Positions 8,301-16,517 of a DNA stretch of 41,348 nt are shown here, one piece after another. Position 1 is the stretch's first letter. Each line of letters opens with the position of its first letter. The notes beneath the pieces are model-generated. The model was not told the origin of the DNA, did no database searches, and saw only the letters and a list, made by a program, of their open reading frames with translations. Position numbers and translations under genes: made by a program. Location of the stretch: the IMG/VR virus record IMGVR_UViG_3300036804_000119, positions 1 to 41,348 of that record, one strand, 5' to 3'. This stretch comes from a virus.

Positions 8301-11300
8301 ACGCCTTCCCGGCATTTGAGACGGACCTTGGTCCTGCTCGAAGGTCTTGGGTTGCCGTCCTTCAACGATGGCTTGAGCTTCGCCTGCCGGGACTCCTCTT
8401 TTTATCAATTCCTCAAGCTGAGCATGATACTCAGGAGTGTTTGAGGCTGGGGTTTCAGGCGCTGGCGCTTCCGGCCCAGCCTTAGGAGCCGCTTTGCCGC
8501 CTCTTAGCTCATTTTCTGCCTGTAACCAGTCACTAACGTGATCACCGGATGTGCCCTTGGTTTCACGTTCTTGGCTGATTTCATAGGCGCGGCGCGCAAT
8601 AGCTTCCTGGGCTGGGGGCGCAGTGGGCGGAGCTGGCTCAGTCGGTACAGTCGGTCCTTTTCCGGTAGCGGCCTGAACCTCTGGACTCATGCCGGTCTGT
8701 TGCTCGTGAAGCGCGCCCTCAGCCGGGGTAGTAGGAGAAGTTGGCGGTGATGTGGTCGGCGGCGGAGTTGGCGGTGGTCGCCCAGTAGTGTCCCATGTAT
8801 CTCCAGGGTTCAGCGGCCAATTGCCCACCGGCCAGCTCGGATCTTTGGGATTCATCTGATAGCCCTTGGCCGCTTTGCGCCATAGACCATCTGATATAAG
8901 TCCGTTAGCGAAATAGGGATTGATGCCCATCTCGCTGGTTGACTTAAAGGTCTGGGTAGGAATTCCCATCCGTTCCAGCCAGCTGCCAGCCACCATGCGA
9001 ATGCTGCGTAATAACCCTGGGTTTTGTTTCGTGTATTGCTCGGCGTTTCCTGCGTTAAACCATTGCTTCAATGACTCCACTGCCATCTCGGTGCGAACCA
9101 ACTTCTTGGAGAGCATAGTCGGGTCCGCTGAGGGCGCATCTTCCGGCAGTGAGGCGTAAGTAGCTTTCTGATCGTAATGATCCTGAATGAATTTGTCTGG
9201 ATCATTGTACTTGAGCGCATTATTCATCAGCGCTTCTTGGTCGGCTTTAGAAGCAGAGAAAAAGATTCCGTGAGTCGCCTCGTGTGCGGCTGCTTCCTGA
9301 ATGCGATCTTTGAGGACAAAGCCTGCTCCCTGGCCAGTCCCCGTCCGATCTGGCCCTACCCAGAAACCGTAAGGCCGGGGCTGAGCATCGCCCCCAAAAC
9401 GTGCCTGATAATCATCGAGTACTTCAGGCGTGACTAGATAAAGCCTCGTGTTGCCGTTTTGAAAATGCTGGAGAGTAGCGAACTGATTCTTCTCATCGGG
9501 GGAGACGTCCTGAAGGTTAGCCTGCGAATGCGCATTTAAGTTTGGATCAGGTTGAGGATAATCCACCGGCGTGGTGTCACGGAATTCTCCCAGCCGCCCA
9601 AAGAGATTGTCACCTAACTCAGTCCCTACTGCTTGCCCGACTTGAGGAATGGCTCTGGCAGCAAATTGGACTGGGGCCAGTGTAGTCAGATTATCCCAGA
9701 ACCGGTTGGAGTCCCCGTCGCTATTTAGCAGCGCATAAGGCAGGGAATGAACAATAGAATCACTGGTAAGACGCGCGCCGCGACTAAGCAGTGACATCGG
9801 GCCACCCTGCTCGAAGTTCATCTTAGCGGCGTCATCCAGCACGTCAGTAGCAACGTGCCCCCACCTCCGATAAGCGCCCAATCCGAGACTACCAAGTGAA
9901 CCGCCCGTCGTCCACGCCAAGGCCAAGAGTGGGTTCTGGTGAAAAAAACCCTCATAATAGGCGACCCCCTGGCGAATCGGGGACATTGCGCCACTGTTCC
10001 AGAGCTTTTGGACACCTCCAGCTATTGGTGGCAGCACTCCGGCGACCTTAGCTGAACCGCCCAGCAGTTTAGAGCTGGCTAGATCCATGGAACCTTCTAT
10101 TTTCAGGGCTGGATCTAACGCCAGTTGAAGAGCCAAATTCGAAATATCAGAAGTGTCTTGAATCCGCTGGGTTGAAATCGGGCTTCCTTCTTTAGCCAAC
10201 TGTTCAGGGGAGGCATACTCCGCTCCACTGGGTAGCCAACCCATGCGCTTTTTCCAGTCTATATCCCATTGGTTAAACCCTTTGACCCAGCCCGGAACCT
10301 GACCGCTTTCTGTCTGACTAATAGCTTGAGCAACCGGGCGATGAGCACTGAAATAGGCTGCTAATTTTGGGGTCGGCCAGTTGGCGGCAGAATCCTTGCC
10401 CGTCAAATATTTCTGCCAATCAAACCCTGGTGGATTAAGGTCATAGTTATCGAAATCATCCAGGGCGTGACTCACTGCACGCACCTTGTCGTAAGTAAGA
10501 TTGAGGCCAGTGAAAACCTGCTGAAAAGCCTTGGTCTGCTGATGCTGGGCAAAGTTAGGATCAGATTGTGTGAGTAGTCCGGCAATCTGAACTTTGGTAG
10601 ATTGTTGTTCCTGCGGGCTTAGCTTCTCGTTAACCAGTTTGTCTTGCAGGGCTTGAGCCTGATTTACTAACGCGATATTCTGGTCATGGGTCTGCTGGTC
10701 GATAGTGTTGTTAGCCAGTTTGCCGTCTAGATCCTGGCGATAATCAATCGCGTTTTGGTTGCCGAAAGCTTGCAAGACATCATCGCCAGTTCCGCCAAGG
10801 GAGTTAACGATGCTCTTAAAATAGTTAATTGTGTTGGGAACGATGCCCTTAGTCTGAACGATGTTGTTCCACACATTGGACAGATCGTTCCACAGCACTG
10901 CTTTGTTGTTATCGAAGCTCTGATGACTGAGTTCCTGATTCTTTTTATTTTGCCAGAAGGCTGCAGCCCGATCTGGGTCAACATCATCTGAGGTAGAGAA
11001 ATAATGAAACAGATCGTCAGCACTTTTCTGATTTAACTCATCATCGCTCGGCTGAGCCTTGACTACCGGTGCCCGGTAAGCAGTCGGGATGTTAGTACCG
11101 GCATTGCTAAACTCATTGGACGTAGCCCCTGTCTGAGTCGGTGTCTGAGGTGTTTGAGCTTGGGGCGTCTGGCCAGGAGGGGTAGTGCCATCAGGGCTGG
11201 TGCCATCAGGGGCGGCTGGCGCAGGGAGTGTAGTTATGCCATAGCCAGGAGTGGATGCACTCTCAAGCGAACGCGGCCCAGCCGGGGTCGTAATGCCACC

Positions 11301-11492
11301 GGCTGCAGCATTGGCTTGCCCTATCTGCTGACCTTCGTCTGGCGGCTGCTGAGGCTGCGTACCGTTGCCGTCAGGTGCAGCAGGCGCAGTCGGCAGAGCA
11401 TAGCCAGGAGTGGATGCGCTCGGGGCACGCGCCTTTTGTTCTTCAGCCGCAGCCTTCAGCTGATCGAGCTGAGCTTGAGTGAGATCGGCCAT
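2331..11492 (-). CDS. Giant 3053-residue polyvalent virion protein (two HExxH regions, DUF2934, RlpA-like, CHAP-like, GNAT-like, DUF7178-like)
   Basis: Visible segments in order: disordered Pro/Gln/Thr-rich N-terminus (1-140) with a duplicated SASTPGY element; helical region (150-700) with a hydrophobic stretch near 520-545; AAAHEATHGIFF (HExxH) near 736; DUF2934-like helix (IARRAYEIS...DWLQAENEL) near 963-997; three PYVAPTxR repeats near 1127-1172; RlpA-like double-psi barrel (VEVTNPANGKKGLAPIVDIG) near 1240-1320; CHAP/NlpC-like domain with ELACADAV, PGAIVVSP and YGHTGIVG near 1372-1482; Gly-rich linkers; LPD23-like region with AHEIQHAVQ near 2216; GNAT-like segment (GAGAHAVIHAL...FYHQFGF) near 2400-2525; and a DUF7178-like C-terminus (NLNGRSMQATIDMWAARTMR...AILWFAEQKHW) near 2750-3010. 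Its ATG directly follows the upstream stop (TAAATG) with GAGGG upstream. Such polyvalent proteins are often injected with the DNA. Probable roles are wall degradation during entry, proteolysis and host modification. Domain names are by pattern, not search. Confidence 0.85.
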   Translation of the reverse strand: MADLTQAQLDQLKAAAEEQKARAPSASTPGYALPTAPAAPDGNGTQPQQPPDEGQQIGQANAAAGGITTPAGPRSLESASTPGYGITTLPAPAAPDGTSPDGTTPPGQTPQAQTPQTPTQTGATSNEFSNAGTNIPTAYRAPVVKAQPSDDELNQKSADDLFHYFSTSDDVDPDRAAAFWQNKKNQELSHQSFDNNKAVLWNDLSNVWNNIVQTKGIVPNTINYFKSIVNSLGGTGDDVLQAFGNQNAIDYRQDLDGKLANNTIDQQTHDQNIALVNQAQALQDKLVNEKLSPQEQQSTKVQIAGLLTQSDPNFAQHQQTKAFQQVFTGLNLTYDKVRAVSHALDDFDNYDLNPPGFDWQKYLTGKDSAANWPTPKLAAYFSAHRPVAQAISQTESGQVPGWVKGFNQWDIDWKKRMGWLPSGAEYASPEQLAKEGSPISTQRIQDTSDISNLALQLALDPALKIEGSMDLASSKLLGGSAKVAGVLPPIAGGVQKLWNSGAMSPIRQGVAYYEGFFHQNPLLALAWTTGGSLGSLGLGAYRRWGHVATDVLDDAAKMNFEQGGPMSLLSRGARLTSDSIVHSLPYALLNSDGDSNRFWDNLTTLAPVQFAARAIPQVGQAVGTELGDNLFGRLGEFRDTTPVDYPQPDPNLNAHSQANLQDVSPDEKNQFATLQHFQNGNTRLYLVTPEVLDDYQARFGGDAQPRPYGFWVGPDRTGTGQGAGFVLKDRIQEAAAHEATHGIFFSASKADQEALMNNALKYNDPDKFIQDHYDQKATYASLPEDAPSADPTMLSKKLVRTEMAVESLKQWFNAGNAEQYTKQNPGLLRSIRMVAGSWLERMGIPTQTFKSTSEMGINPYFANGLISDGLWRKAAKGYQMNPKDPSWPVGNWPLNPGDTWDTTGRPPPTPPPTTSPPTSPTTPAEGALHEQQTGMSPEVQAATGKGPTVPTEPAPPTAPPAQEAIARRAYEISQERETKGTSGDHVSDWLQAENELRGGKAAPKAGPEAPAPETPASNTPEYHAQLEELIKRGVPAGEAQAIVEGRQPKTFEQDQGPSQMPGRRGAKGPIVSSPKPVWQPGAGIFGTAANALSPPTLLGAQRTNAAAPNQGPETVGTLPPPAPSAKPYVAPTARAQETAKAPYVAPTARAQQQPNGQVQPNGQAAKAPYVAPTVRQPEVKPEPSPAVTPKAAGPSADSRTVTSTEFGWVDRAAVAAHPEKYPSKNRGFSDFGSQDLSGENTKGVSVPPEDLQAHFGNNAIYRDKNGAWHASPRFAQMVKNHDVMVEVTNPANGKKGLAPIVDIGPGKSTGAGLDVLHGTAQAIGFTSGKQALSYRFAGGELPQGAPYKGYKNLADAAEANVGRLNTVQDPGTNGGELACADAVTRIVRGQMHIDLPRTLSTVTLHSELEDGASKGWYQKVPVNTPGAIVVSPAQGGIYGHTGIVGKDGKSIYSNSSRNGNWEKNYTTEGWQHRFGDNVYAYLPTDKAPQVKSGEEDKWASGEGPQAGGGQAGGGEGAAPSGPGGGGGAEVPYSPLPPMPAQEEEKSAVPGMEEAEREGAATGGGGGGYAEEPATHMTPFASMYPFGMPSAAQMRAPMTQGEAIQQSQQMGAGMQAPEAPGGGGGLYYMRGQRIGGITPEEEGGAPAESTLGEPNVKGFGKLKSLLTQGGYAPDNITKAQKLHASLLSSDDTRVQKQTDNMFKGEHFLAGDPMHQHMLADLPENEKVALAAGQRAIADKKPMHVSYISAPPGPGKESDITRASREVNYDASSPQARLLGRTNGRLAGDSMIPTAIGIGKNRAKGMAQNSSGYVQGISTSVAAHNHAKLNEALSEMGQESPYPDLGHPKFRNDLAGYVQNLLAGHKGTGKGYQAGTAEYPANPDRKYVPYRLKQREVDFMNAVINNQAARHSKGYQELAKAGGTLLNEEGEVNPIRRDIDAHMAGLRGGKAEEIKDGGIKKAADDRWSKNILEPTIRTYNAGLIHALHETPEHIPAEIRPKVPGYEKLTETLGQELTSPKGRPDVPVGVHFMPAPLSPDEHKELTGNIRKQFISGKLRPNDYLDRVREVPEPGEPLGGVHYMPMAGPKATGFKVARALGKTFETPLPGGGQRFEIDDRDMSFKPTGRSAPVKGMHDLPRNALEERYQTDTRGPGAMPLSDAIQHPDLFENYPWLRNTKISMDPTLPHYGHYEQPWLDREGNMRGDHLVVKSPTDKETVAHEIQHAVQHYENFAGKGASADHLYAKMYNDTGIHDELRKQWDAAYPERSSMSESELDHNDNERFGWTNRRMREMAHAMYEMDPGEIEARVAGHRAIRTSPEQREAALEEIYGKGKAPESMMDIVRDTTPKEDVLEEMGRAATHGRIAGTMSGRPGISFMPGGVSKAEGEPTWKSVSPEEFIKQRDLSKRPQYLSPLAPEDIANHQLYTNDNGTAGVAVSPEGDIQNVFNNGGPKGAGAHAVIHALRNGGKTLDAFDPYLPDFYHQFGFHETGRMPFNRDYAPPKWKYEEDDDPDVVFMAHKGYHAGGESAALERAQDRESWIKHEPSTRLETDFDQAKDRSRREVSGVAGEVQGPQALGAGEEPSDQAGRIGGRPVAPEAPGISYMVAKKAAKGAKAPAPPPREITQETQDKLGPKPKDEKQAKLWQEAGERLDTQVKGAIPLEPDRTEDGQFKTESGGKVKYKKTNYDIANAPLLQKAGKALGQVLNKKTGKLQMAKAPDETEDDLHELDEEKRLTPYLNPTDRKRVSHLNDISAVDTFADKLHDMYKSIEHLPEVMGGKDWYDEAKTWLEHHFGGHADLVANLLAATSPGNKVKINYGMAIKAYHQFLRGAYDRHIDLYRKAYGIKQSGKGALMQHVVDKGIHTALGEEAPGTDEAAMEQYIEHHGITPRNEDGALFGHNSIHVLKVLAHTWEKEAGGPKAPNFAANLNGRSMQATIDMWAARTMRRLGYEGHTKEPWLIQPAGEPGVNDTDFGLSQLAFKKAADRIGIKPSSLQAILWFAEQKHWQAKGWERTQDAEDRDYRPMLKAYKRAPDITKAQMKRAEKVRQSVAGTA
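7974..8116 (-). repeat. Three degenerate PYVAPTxRxQ-coding repeats inside the giant gene
   Basis: Three copies of a segment coding for PYVAPTARAQ or PYVAPTVRQP lie in a Pro/Ala linker. The DNA shares GCTACGTAAGG or GCTACATAGGG cores, and the middle copy is followed by a doubled PNGQ. They separate the DUF2934-like region from the RlpA-like domain. They probably arose by slippage or unequal recombination and act as a flexible spacer. Confidence 0.6.
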
Positions 11493-14138
11493 TTACTTTT
11501 GTCCCTCGTTGCCAGCTTCATCCCTCCAGTGCGTGCCTTGTGGCAGACCGTTAAAATCATCGTCGCTATGCACAATTACCGGATTGTCGCGGCTGGAACC
11601 CACACCCTGAGTAGGTCTGCTTGCGCCAGGAGCTGGAGGAGGAGGACTATTGGTTACACGCGGAGCCAGAGTTGTATGCGCAGCATCCGCCGCCGCTAAT
11701 GGACCGATTTCGTTGGGCTTTTTCCTGCTGGGACCATAGGTGTCATCTGGGTCAAACCAGGGTTTCCCCGCATTGAAATCGTTCATCAGATCATTCCAGG
11801 CACCGGGTAGGCGGGATTTGTTAGCCCTGGCTGTGAACATGTCGTTATTCCATTCCACCTGCCACTGGCTAACTTTCCTCTTTAAAGCATCCAGAGCGTT
11901 AGCACTGCCAGTGCCGATCCCCCCTAACTCGTTGTCGCCAGCTACCCAATCCAAAGGATTTATTTCGGAACCTTCCGGTTTATGATGCATCCGGTTGATT
12001 AAGCTAGCTTCCTGTTGTTGCACAAAGGTTAGCCGGTCGTCTTCCTTTTTAGGGCCAGCTGCAAGTCCAAGTAGTGAGGACAGAGCATTTCCGACCTGCT
12101 GGATCGGCCCCTGTGGGTTAGGTGAAAAAAGACCTTTTCCAGTGCGATTGGCTAAGTTGACGCCCTGCGAGGCATAGTTGAAATCCCCTGGATTTTGGCC
12201 CTCTAAAGCATGGATCAACCGGTTGCCACTCAGGATCTTATAATAGGAATCTTCTATCTTGGTGGCTTGCCCAGGCTCCAAGTTGGGCTGGCTTGGCAAG
12301 ATGTTGTGTATGTAGTAATCGCTATAGAGCGCATCAGAGAGCTGCTGCGCGTTCATCTTGCTGATTGCGTCCATGCCAAGCGACTTGCCGTAAGCTGTAT
12401 TTAACAAATCCTGGCGGGCTTGATTAGCATTGGGGAGGGTAGGTTTCCACTGAGTGTCGCCTTCGTAGAGCCGGTCCCGATAAAAACCGCCCTCACCATC
12501 GCGATCAGCATAGGCTAATCCCTTACCATTATCGGATTGGTAATACTGAAAATCACCCAGCTTGCCTAGGGATGGGTTGCCATCGGCGTCCCGATTTATT
12601 GTAGAATCTCCGCTAGCGAGCCTAGTTTGAAGATTGGCTTTAGCCTGGGCGATATCCTCTGGGGTTGCTCCGGTGTTAGCCTTTACAAAGTCCTGGCTTA
12701 CAGCGGCGGCTGGATTATCAGTGCTGGCGTAGAGCTGGCCAAGTGATGGGCCACCTGCGTTAGGAACGTTAGTTGCCGCCGCTATCCGCTGGTCCATTAC
12801 ATCCTGCGGCAGCTGGCCGGGTATTGCGCCCCAGTTAGTTCCGCCGCCCGGTAGTTGGGGCACTTGAGAACCGGGCGTCGACCCGCTGGGGGCCGCTGGT
12901 GGCATCCCAACTTGAGGCGGTGATGCACCGGCCACACCACCGGCTACGGCACCGGCACCTCCTCCTGGCGGTTGCGCATTGGGTTGTGGCTGAGGCTGAT
13001 TCGGCTGCGGTTGGTTTTGCTGATCGCCCGCACTTAAGAGGTGGGAAGAGTTCTGGGCCGCGACCAGAGGCCCAGCTCCGGCTTTCACCATCTGGGGGAT
13101 AGGGACTATATTTGTCCCTCCCTTTTTCCCATAGAAAGCAAAAGCCGCTACCCTTTGGCCGTTAGCATCAGGGGGGCCACCTTGAGGCAGGTAAACCGCG
13201 CGGTTAATATCGGTATCGAGATTGGCGCGCGCCCAATTTCTCGCTTCCTCGGCGCTCATAACGCCGCCCTGGTTCTGATTCTGCCAACTGGTTAAATTCT
13301 GTTGTTCAAGCTGGCGCTGAGCCTGCTGGCGGGCTAACACGTCTGGACTCAGCACGCCAGCACCCTGCTGCGGAGCAAAAGCCTGAGCCTGGGCTTCGGG
13401 CGAATACGGGATATGAGCAGGGAGAGCGGAAGACAATCTCTGATCTTGAGGCGATTGCTGCTGAGCTGGAATCGGCGGAGGCGGAATGGCATTAGTAGGA
13501 GAGAAATAATTCGTAGGCTGTGGCGGCTGATCTGCAGATTGCACTTCGCCGCCAGATTGGTAACCTTGGTAGGAATAGCCTGGGCTAGGAACGATTCTAG
13601 AGTAGTCAGGATTAGTTAAGGCATCAGTGTTTGCGTCTCCCGTCCTAACCTGCCCCCCCCACCATGGCTGCACGTTAGAGGCCGGAGGATTAGGGTTAGG
13701 ATTATTGGTAGAGTTATTAGTAGTTCCGCTCTGGGGAGGGACGGAATTCGGATCAACCGCAGTCTTGGAGCCGCCGCCGGTTTCTTTAATTAGTGGACCG
13801 GCCAGCTTTTGACGCAAAAGCGGGTTCTCATAAGCGGGCTGCAGCCCAAACTGTCCTCCCTGCACATAGCCCTGGCTTGCCATAATATATTGGTTCTTGG
13901 TGGCCTGATCCAAGAACTGTCTGCCAGCATCAGAGCTGGCCACATCCATCTTCATCTTGGCGATAGTCGATGGATTCAGATAATGCAGAATATTGGACCC
14001 GGCTGACTCGATTGCCTGGAGCATCGGTCCATAGTTGGCAAACGGCACAGGAGTATAATGAAGCTGGGTAGTAGTAGGGTTGTAGAGACCCTGGGTCTGC
14101 ATTCCAGCCGGTTCGTGTTTAGTTTCTTCTCCAGGCAT
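11493..14138 (-). CDS. Large low-complexity virion/ejection-type protein (881 aa)
   Basis: The start is ATG at 14138 (MPGEETKHEPAGMQ) and the stop codon directly abuts the ATG of the 3053-residue gene (TAAATG), so the two are probably translationally coupled. Residues 1-110 and about 520-800 look ordered and helical (GRQFLDQATKNQYIMASQGY; NQARQDLLNTAYGKSLGMDA). Between them lie long Gln/Pro/Asn/Gly-rich stretches. The C-terminus reads DNPVIVHSDDDFNGLPQGTH then WRDEAGNEGQK, a compact P..V.s...f..LP.G..w.d..G ending that I recall at the ends of other phage structural proteins. There is no membrane segment or catalytic motif. Position after the nozzle and fibre genes and composition suggest an internal virion or ejection protein. 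Confidence 0.75.
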   Translation of the reverse strand: MPGEETKHEPAGMQTQGLYNPTTTQLHYTPVPFANYGPMLQAIESAGSNILHYLNPSTIAKMKMDVASSDAGRQFLDQATKNQYIMASQGYVQGGQFGLQPAYENPLLRQKLAGPLIKETGGGSKTAVDPNSVPPQSGTTNNSTNNPNPNPPASNVQPWWGGQVRTGDANTDALTNPDYSRIVPSPGYSYQGYQSGGEVQSADQPPQPTNYFSPTNAIPPPPIPAQQQSPQDQRLSSALPAHIPYSPEAQAQAFAPQQGAGVLSPDVLARQQAQRQLEQQNLTSWQNQNQGGVMSAEEARNWARANLDTDINRAVYLPQGGPPDANGQRVAAFAFYGKKGGTNIVPIPQMVKAGAGPLVAAQNSSHLLSAGDQQNQPQPNQPQPQPNAQPPGGGAGAVAGGVAGASPPQVGMPPAAPSGSTPGSQVPQLPGGGTNWGAIPGQLPQDVMDQRIAAATNVPNAGGPSLGQLYASTDNPAAAVSQDFVKANTGATPEDIAQAKANLQTRLASGDSTINRDADGNPSLGKLGDFQYYQSDNGKGLAYADRDGEGGFYRDRLYEGDTQWKPTLPNANQARQDLLNTAYGKSLGMDAISKMNAQQLSDALYSDYYIHNILPSQPNLEPGQATKIEDSYYKILSGNRLIHALEGQNPGDFNYASQGVNLANRTGKGLFSPNPQGPIQQVGNALSSLLGLAAGPKKEDDRLTFVQQQEASLINRMHHKPEGSEINPLDWVAGDNELGGIGTGSANALDALKRKVSQWQVEWNNDMFTARANKSRLPGAWNDLMNDFNAGKPWFDPDDTYGPSRKKPNEIGPLAAADAAHTTLAPRVTNSPPPPAPGASRPTQGVGSSRDNPVIVHSDDDFNGLPQGTHWRDEAGNEGQK

Positions 14139-14151
14139 ATGCGTAAGGGTG

Positions 14152-16515
14152 TTAACTCAGATATCCAGTATTGTAGCCTTCCTCGGCCTGATCCTGTGGT
14201 TGAGCCATAAGGACATAGCCTCCCTGGGTATTAGGTCTATTCACCTGATGGCCTTGCAGGACGATATCAGGAGTCCGGCTTTTGAAATCGGAAGGACTGG
14301 GGATCGCGCTTTGAATCGGCCTGTATGGCTGGCTACCAGCGCCTTTGGTGAAAGCTTGAGCCACGCTTGAGCCCAGTTGCCCAACAGCGCCAGCGATATT
14401 ACCGGCAACCGAACTGGCTCCAGTATTGATGCCGTAGGTCTTCGGGTCATAGGCTTCGCCTTGGCCTGCCGGTAAGCCAACTAGTTGGGCTCGCGGAGCT
14501 GCACCATAGCCTGCCGGAGCTGAGACGAGACTTGCTCGCGGGGCATTGTCGGTGTAAGCAGGAGTTCCTGTCTGGGGAGTTGTTAGATTTTGCAGATAGC
14601 GCTGCACCTCATTAACATTCCCATTCTGCCCAATATAGGCTTGGCCCTGCGGCGTATGTCCGTATTGAGCTAACCATTGGTCGAGCGAGCCGGAATAACC
14701 GGGTTGTCGCTGTTGCTGCGGCTGGCCTGCAGGCGCAGCCGGTGCCGTGGGATGAACCTGGGCAACAGTAGCAGCGGGGCTGCTCGTGCCCCCCATCTGT
14801 GCCGACATCGGAGTAGGAGTTCCTGTGGAACCCTGGTAGCTGTTAACCAGTTGATTGTATTTCTGCTGAACTCGTTGTCCCGCCGTCCCGCCGCCTTGAA
14901 GAGCAACTTGCTCCTGTGGTGCGAGCTGGTTAAAAGCGTAGCTTTGGGCATCTGAGCTTTGGGCGTTTGTGTTTTGGGCGTCTGCGCCTAGTGAATAGCC
15001 GAGCCCGGATACCGGGCCCCCTTCTTGGAAACGCTGGCGCTGATCAAATGGAAGTGGGCTAAGACCGCCTTGGCCCGGTGTCCAACCCATAAGAGGATTA
15101 GGCGAGGCACCCGTCGCCAGAGCGACTTGAGGAGCGGGAAGAGCAGCCCCGCCGGGAGGAGGAACCCCGCCGGGACCCGGCCCAGGCATGGAGCCTCCCC
15201 TAAATGAAAGCGGGTCGGGACCACTTTGAGCTTGGCCTGGGAATCTAAACGGAAGCGGACTGGGACCACCTTGGCCCGGTGTCCAACCTAGAAGGGGATT
15301 AGACGCAGATTGAGCAGCTGTCGTCGGAACGTATTGAGGGATTTGAGAAGCTCCGCCGGGAGGGGCGACTCCGCCGGGTCCGGGCCCAGGCATAGTGCCT
15401 CTAGGCTGCATGGGCTCCGGCCCTTCTTGCCTTACAGCACCGCCGCGCCGGAAATGTTGCCCGTTAAGCTGATCCAATTTGTCTCTACCGAGCTTCTGGG
15501 CTGCTTGCTGATTAATCACGTATTCGCCTGGAGTCAGCATGGCTGGGACCGTGTCGGTGTCGCCCACTGAACCGCCTCCCGCCATATGTTTAATCGCCGT
15601 CCCGTATCCAGAAGCCAAACCGGGTGCCCCTGGAGGCGTTGCGCTCGGTGAAAGACTAGAGATCGGCCCAAAAGGCGATCCAGCAATAGCATTTCCTGGC
15701 GCTGCCGGAGGCTGCGGAAGCGTGGCCGGAGTGGCCGGAAGCTGAGCAGAAACCTGCGGCGTCTGCATCGTATGAATTGCCGGAGGCGTGGCAAAAGGGA
15801 CGCCGGTACTGGTCTGGGCTCCGGTCGGCTGCGCGGCTGGGTTGATATAAAGACCCGCTTGTTGGTTCTGCTGGATTTGATTCTGTTCCTGCGAATAGGC
15901 CTGCCTCGCACCGTACTTCATGTCCTGGCCCCGCATATAGGCGTTTTGCTGCGCCGTACTCATGTTCCCCCAATTAGGGTTGGTGTTCGCGGGCTGTTCT
16001 GTCATCGGGCCGCTGATCGTCGGCTTAAGGGGCTGGACCGCATTAAAGACGCTACCGATTTGCGGGTTAATAGTCGGAGTCTTCTGGCCGCTGATGTCAT
16101 AGTTCATGGGCCCGCTGACCGTGGAGACGCCGCTCTGGGCAAAGTTAGAGCTGGCCTGACCGGTGCCAGGAGTCTGGTTAACCGTCATGGACTTACTAGG
16201 GTTAAGCCCCACGGCTTGCAAAGCTTGTGCGCCTAACAAGTTAGATGCATAGGCCGGGTCCTGCGCGCCGCTTAACTGGATCGTGCCAGGAGGAGGGCCC
16301 TGCTGCTGCTGTTGCTGTTGTTGCCCAGGTCCGAAGCCTCCGAATCCGAATCCAGCACCGTAGGCTATATTCGAGAAGCCCCCATATTGCTGGGCCAGTT
16401 GACCTACTTGGCTTAAGGGAACATTCAGGGCTTGCAGCTGGTCACTGACAGGACTGCCGTACTGACTGGAAACCTGATCCCAGCTATTAAATGTTTGGGG
16501 TGAACCATCAGCCAT
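14152..16515 (-). CDS. Virion protein with TVPAMLTPGEYVI tail motif and internal repeats (787 aa)
   Basis: The start is ATG at 16515 with AAGGAATAGTT upstream. Residues about 1-60 are ordered, followed by a polyGln run (about residues 65-72). Near residues 310-355 is KHMAGGGSVGDTDTVPAMLT then PGEYVINQQAAQKLG. This GG.V.G..DTVPAMLTPGE.VI pattern is common at the ends of phage tape-measure and tail proteins, so this is probably a virion protein of the tail or ejection apparatus. Residues about 370-490 hold two copies of an approximately 70-residue unit (MPGPGPGGVxPPGGA ... NPLxGWTPGQGGxSPLPF). The rest is Gln/Pro/Ala-rich. It follows TfuA by two bases, so it shares the YcaO-TfuA transcript. Confidence 0.75.
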   Translation of the reverse strand: MADGSPQTFNSWDQVSSQYGSPVSDQLQALNVPLSQVGQLAQQYGGFSNIAYGAGFGFGGFGPGQQQQQQQQGPPPGTIQLSGAQDPAYASNLLGAQALQAVGLNPSKSMTVNQTPGTGQASSNFAQSGVSTVSGPMNYDISGQKTPTINPQIGSVFNAVQPLKPTISGPMTEQPANTNPNWGNMSTAQQNAYMRGQDMKYGARQAYSQEQNQIQQNQQAGLYINPAAQPTGAQTSTGVPFATPPAIHTMQTPQVSAQLPATPATLPQPPAAPGNAIAGSPFGPISSLSPSATPPGAPGLASGYGTAIKHMAGGGSVGDTDTVPAMLTPGEYVINQQAAQKLGRDKLDQLNGQHFRRGGAVRQEGPEPMQPRGTMPGPGPGGVAPPGGASQIPQYVPTTAAQSASNPLLGWTPGQGGPSPLPFRFPGQAQSGPDPLSFRGGSMPGPGPGGVPPPGGAALPAPQVALATGASPNPLMGWTPGQGGLSPLPFDQRQRFQEGGPVSGLGYSLGADAQNTNAQSSDAQSYAFNQLAPQEQVALQGGGTAGQRVQQKYNQLVNSYQGSTGTPTPMSAQMGGTSSPAATVAQVHPTAPAAPAGQPQQQRQPGYSGSLDQWLAQYGHTPQGQAYIGQNGNVNEVQRYLQNLTTPQTGTPAYTDNAPRASLVSAPAGYGAAPRAQLVGLPAGQGEAYDPKTYGINTGASSVAGNIAGAVGQLGSSVAQAFTKGAGSQPYRPIQSAIPSPSDFKSRTPDIVLQGHQVNRPNTQGGYVLMAQPQDQAEEGYNTGYLS
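15040..15410 (-). repeat. Tandem duplication of an approximately 207-bp unit inside the 787-aa gene
   Basis: Two units coding for MPGPGPGG(V)xPPGGA...NPL(L/M)GWTPGQGG(P/L)SPLPF lie about 207 bases apart. The DNA still matches well, for example GGTGTCCAACC(T/C)A followed by a GGATTA block in both. A half-copy (GPDPLSF) lies between them. This looks like a fairly recent tandem duplication that kept the reading frame. Confidence 0.75.
16300..16323 (-). repeat. CTG/TTG microsatellite coding for polyGln
   Basis: Eight consecutive CTG or TTG triplets on the plus strand encode eight Gln residues in the leftward 787-residue protein. Such runs can vary in length by slippage; copy number may differ between isolates without shifting the frame. 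Confidence 0.8.
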
Positions 16516-16517
16516 AA

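Noticed and set aside
15534-15973. Leftward frames of 105-125 codons inside the 787-aa gene
   Set aside because: Arg/Pro/Ser-rich out-of-frame translations with no independent start signal; the 787-aa frame carries the recognisable tail motif.
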